NCBI GenBank assembly: GCA_024138025.1
Contig: JAMXBD010002737.1
Coordinates: forward strand, 1 to 64,000
Direction of reading: 5' to 3'
DNA length: 64,000 bases
Origin: Combretum micranthum
Taxonomy: Eukaryota > Streptophyta > Magnoliopsida > Myrtales > Combretaceae
Part shown: positions 60,261-64,000 of the stretch, piece after piece
Position numbering within the stretch: the stretch's first letter is position 1
Layout: each line of letters starts with the position of its first letter
The notes under the pieces: model-generated
What the model was told of the DNA's origin: nothing
Database searches by the model: none
What the model saw: only the letters and a program-made list of their open reading frames with translations
Made by a program: the position numbers and the translations under genes

Positions 60261-63200
60261 TGTAATCCTAAAAAATTTTCACGCTAGTATAAAATAATAA
60301 GATGACAAATGTGAATAGATGGTGAACTAATGAACCAACAAAAATCCTAGAATGAATCTATAAGTAGTAATAAGCTTGTTGATAGGTTAAGACCAGATAA
60401 AAATTTTCTAGCCCTTAATAGATATCAAAGACAAGATTTCATAACTTGAGCAAATAACTTAAGATATAATTAAAAGCAACTTTAAATTTCAAACCGGATA
60501 AAAGATAATCTCTTTACAAGACCTAATGATTATAAAACAATAACTAAAAGATGAACTATTGGGGTTATAAAACGCGATGAGAATAAAAATAGATTTATAA
60601 CTAATAATATGGACTTCGAATAAAGATATGGATTGCACCATTTTCTAGCTAGAGAATTTCGAGCCTATAGAGACTAGAACCCTAATTTGACCTATTGGGT
60701 GTAAGAAATCCTAATTATGTAAGGTAAAACTCTAAAAATACTCAATCGCATAAACTTTAAACTCAAGATTTGAACTCAAAGATATTCTAGGAATATTGTA
60801 GAGGCTCTAAGTGAACTCTTAGAACTAAAACTCCGACATAATTGATATATTCATATGCGTAAGGCTTAATAAACTACATTAAGCTTAGATATTTCATTAT
60901 ATAATTATATTGTTAACTTAGATATGAAATCTATGATGGAAAAATTGAACTTGACAACCAACTATTGCTTCTTAGATAATTTACTAGCTTTAGCATATGC
61001 AAATTGCACAAATTTCTTAACAAAAGTCCAATGGAATAATGACACTTAGTAAATCACATGCTTCCATCTAGCTCCTCATTAAAGAACACATAGGTGACTC
61101 ATTTTTACTTGTGAAAACTGGCTTCAAACCTCCTCTCTTCCATTGCAAAACAGGTAAATGAATATAGACACAAATTAAGTAACTATCACAAGTTCTTTCT
61201 TTTTTTTTTTTTTTTTACTCACTGTAATGTTTCTTAGAATATTCAGGACATTGACTAGTCAACAAACTCAATCCACTTGCTAGTTTCTTGCCGTGTAGAG
61301 CTTTCTTGTACAACTCATATACTAAGTTATATAAAGAACATGCAAACAAGGGAATTTATTTCTTCCAATTTCAAACCATAACTTATCTTTCTCCATACAT
61401 GTGCAAGTCAAATTCAAAACATAACTCACATCACTTTCCTTCTCTTTTCCACTATGAGCCCACACAAAGGAATTAACAAATTGACATAAAACATACCATC
61501 GCTTTTTCTTCTCCTTGTCAAAATTGAAAGCCACTCCACAAGACAAAACAAACACATCAAAAAACCAATATCTAAACTACTTTTGTCCATGGTGAGTTTC
61601 AAAGGAAAATATTTCATTAATCTAAAAACAAATTCAAGTCAAGAATCAAGTCAAAAAGGGGTAAGTAAAGTCTCATTCAAATGAAAATATTCCTAGAATT
61701 AAAAGAACTCATCTTCTTATTCTTAAGTTGGCCACCCATATGGGGAAGAGTTGCCTACTTTGCTTCCATTCTAAATAAGGTAATATCTATAATATCCTAT
61801 AGCTTGTATTCCCTTTATGTGTAGAAAACTAGGAAGATCAAGGCATGAATATAGCCAAGGAATCCTATATATTTAGTTAGTCTATCTATGTATAGATAGC
61901 CATTTGATGATTTGTTAAACTTGACTCATCTATGTTCTATGCTAGGTATATATTACATTAGTGTTGAATATCATAGGAAACTAAATAGAAATAGAGATAA
62001 GAGACCCTATAATTTCATGTAAATGTAGGAAATGGATCTTACCATGCATATGCTATAAAAAGACTAACCTAATATTTGATAGATTATACCTACAACATGA
62101 ATTATGATGAGGAATATAACAAAAAGAAGCCTTAAAAGTACCTATAGGAGTCTCGACCTTATGACTATAACATGTATCACAATATATAGCCAAGGAAAAT
62201 TGCAATACACTTCTACACGCCCCCCAGCATAGGCCGTGCAGATAGGCAGGGTAGAGAATAAATTGTTCATCCCTCCCTCCAGCACAGGCCGTGTGGACTA
62301 GCGGGACATGAAACAGAGTATTCACCCCTCCATTTAGCACGCCTGTGTAGCCCTTAGTGCAGAACCTAAACCCTATTTTCTCTTCCTTTCCAATATAAAA
62401 GCAAATCTTAAGGACTACATCCTACATGTCGCGGCTCTACATCCACATAAAAAGAAAATTTAAGTTTAATATACATTTAATACCTATCTAACTCCATGAA
62501 CCTACAAATATGTTAAAAAGGCAATTAAAGAACTGAAAACTAGAATGTAACTCTATAGATATAAGAATTTCAATTTATAAATGGAAATAAGGTTGACAAA
62601 GAAAGTAAATAATATTTGAAATTTACTATCACCATAGGCACTAAAGACTTCAAAATCTAGATAAACTTATGTTGATTGGAGTTTATGATAATGTAATCAC
62701 TATAAATACAAATATAAACATAAAATAGAACCAAGAGAAGCAAAATGAAAATAAATAATAAATAGAAAATATTAGCTATTCTAGAATTGACATACTAAAA
62801 GACCCATATAAAAAATAAAGCTTAATAATAAAGTTATTAAAAGACCTAAAAATACCCTTTTTCCAAACTTTATAGTTATATTAGGAAATATAAAGTTGTA
62901 CGAGCTTCAAAATGACTATTTATAAGCTAAATTTGGATTAGAAAAGAGGAAACAATCCCAGAAAGGATAAAACTGATTATAGGACATTTCGACACTCATA
63001 GGAGTTCAATTATCTAATTATATGTCTTATTGATGAATATTCCTATTCATCTAATAAGTGATTGAGGATTGTCTGAAGATTATTACTTTTAGTCATCATG
63101 AATCGGTCAGTAACTCAGACATATTACATTGCTTGTGTTTGTAGTCTAGTAGCATATATAATGAAATGATAATAGCAAAGTGATTGTGAATATATGTTGA

Positions 63201-64000
63201 ATACTATATGTTATGTGATGTGTGGTTGTATTGCCAAACTATTCTAATGAAAGTGACATTAGACTTGCTGATGATTTGGATGTATATGACATGTTGAATG
63301 TCTGTATTATGCGTGATCAACTTGAACTTGACTAAAAACTATTAGTATCATAAATGAAATAATCATGCATTGCACAATTTACATAAAGCTGTGTAAAAAA
63401 TTGTGACGACCTACTGTGTGTTAGTATTTTGATTCTTTGGTAATGCTTAGTGTATAAATGGCATATAAATACAAGGTTACCTTTGTTACTTCGATTCCAT
63501 AGGAACTACTGGCAAATGAAGGACACTGCCTATGGTATGGACATGAAAGGACTAGCAGGTTAATCCTTCACCCATGGCTAGTATCTTCTTGGAGCGTAGC
63601 ACTGGTAAGGTTTTAAAGCTAAAAGAATTATGGGTTAGACGGGATATTACTATCTAATGATATATATTAAATGATGTTTGAACTTCATTTCATGTTTCGA
63701 GAAATTTACATATTAGTTATGGTCTATAATACCATATTATTTAGACAGTTATTTAGAAAGTTCTAATTATGATGATGTATCTTATATGTGTTCATCATTC
63801 TTATCATTGCAACCAAAAAGGTCTTATTTTATTGAATCGAGTCATGAATTAAAGTATATCTAGTTCTAGCATACATCCATGATCCTATATGATGTCTCTT
63901 TATCCCTTAAAAATACAAAATTTAGGCATTAGATAGCATCATATTATGCATGCTACTACTAGGGTACCTTAGGGGTGTGAAAAAATGACTCTTGAAATGT
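60261..64000 (+). repeat. Probable Tekay-type LTR, + orientation, running off the window
   Basis: Landmarks occur in the same order as in the gypsy LTR read on its - strand: a leader-like 'cttcaaacctcctctcttcc' (about 61125), 'ggggtaagtaaagtctc' (about 61658), GC-rich 'aggccgtg' repeats (62226-62345), then DNA resembling the LTR tail (63000-63650). No gag or pol is visible, and the end lies beyond the window. The left boundary is uncertain. Open frames here are short and unsupported. Confidence 0.4.
62226..62340. repeat. 55-bp GC-rich direct repeat
   Basis: 'agcataggccgtgcag', 'agcacaggccgtgtgg' and a partial 'agcacgcctgtg' start at 62226, 62281 and 62336, exactly 55 bases apart. The word resembles the 'cacggccgtg' repeats known in Tekay/Del LTRs. 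Confidence 0.75.

Noticed and set aside
61288..61617. Overlapping open frames on both strands
   Set aside because: Short, mutually overlapping and inside probable LTR DNA; no recognisable protein.

Overview
This is nuclear DNA of a flowering plant, almost certainly a eudicot. It is AT-rich, its genes have GT-AG introns, its proteins are recognisably plant-type, and LTR retrotransposons and small transposon relics fill most of the space. The exact species cannot be read from the window.

Three genes are recognisable. At the left edge (1-5964, + strand) is the 3' four-fifths of Golgi alpha-mannosidase II, an N-glycan processing enzyme. At 32001-35305 (+) is a four-exon transporter of the NRT1/PTR family, closest to the NPF5.8/NPF5.9 group. 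At 44600-45525 (- strand) is an intronless secreted matrix metalloproteinase, with a broken tandem copy at 42800-43190 (-). GMII next to an NPF5.8-type gene is, from memory, also the arrangement in Arabidopsis (AT5G14950 / AT5G14940), so the pair looks like old microsynteny pushed apart by transposons. All three genes carry single- or double-base frame changes inside otherwise well-conserved protein: one in GMII, three in the transporter and one in the MMP. This pattern fits uncorrected assembly indels better than three independent gene deaths.

The 26 kb between GMII and the transporter is dominated by one complete but decayed Ty3/gypsy element (8035-20614, read on the - strand). It has roughly 2.9-kb LTRs, a CTTTT target duplication, PBS, PPT, gag with two zinc knuckles, pol and a chromodomain, which places it with Tekay/Del. 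Its reverse transcriptase is split by a copia-type solo LTR (13550-15190, duplication AATAC), and one of its LTRs holds a private 365-bp insertion.

The right 18 kb (46-64 kb) has no recognisable gene. It holds a roughly 5.2-kb solo LTR of a related gypsy family (48485-53648) that itself contains a 925-bp hAT-like element (48715-49639). It also holds a 75-bp minisatellite, further LTR relics, a 2-kb tandem array of about 39-bp units (about 58.25-60.26 kb), and a Tekay-type LTR running off the end of the window. Several short inverted-repeat or dispersed elements lie between 22 and 44 kb.

I did not find a new multi-gene system. The best leads are an unusual MMP lacking both the cysteine switch and the usual structural-zinc histidines, the 39-bp array with a left-right composition gradient, a possible small secreted peptide at 24067-24258, and the nested transposon layers.
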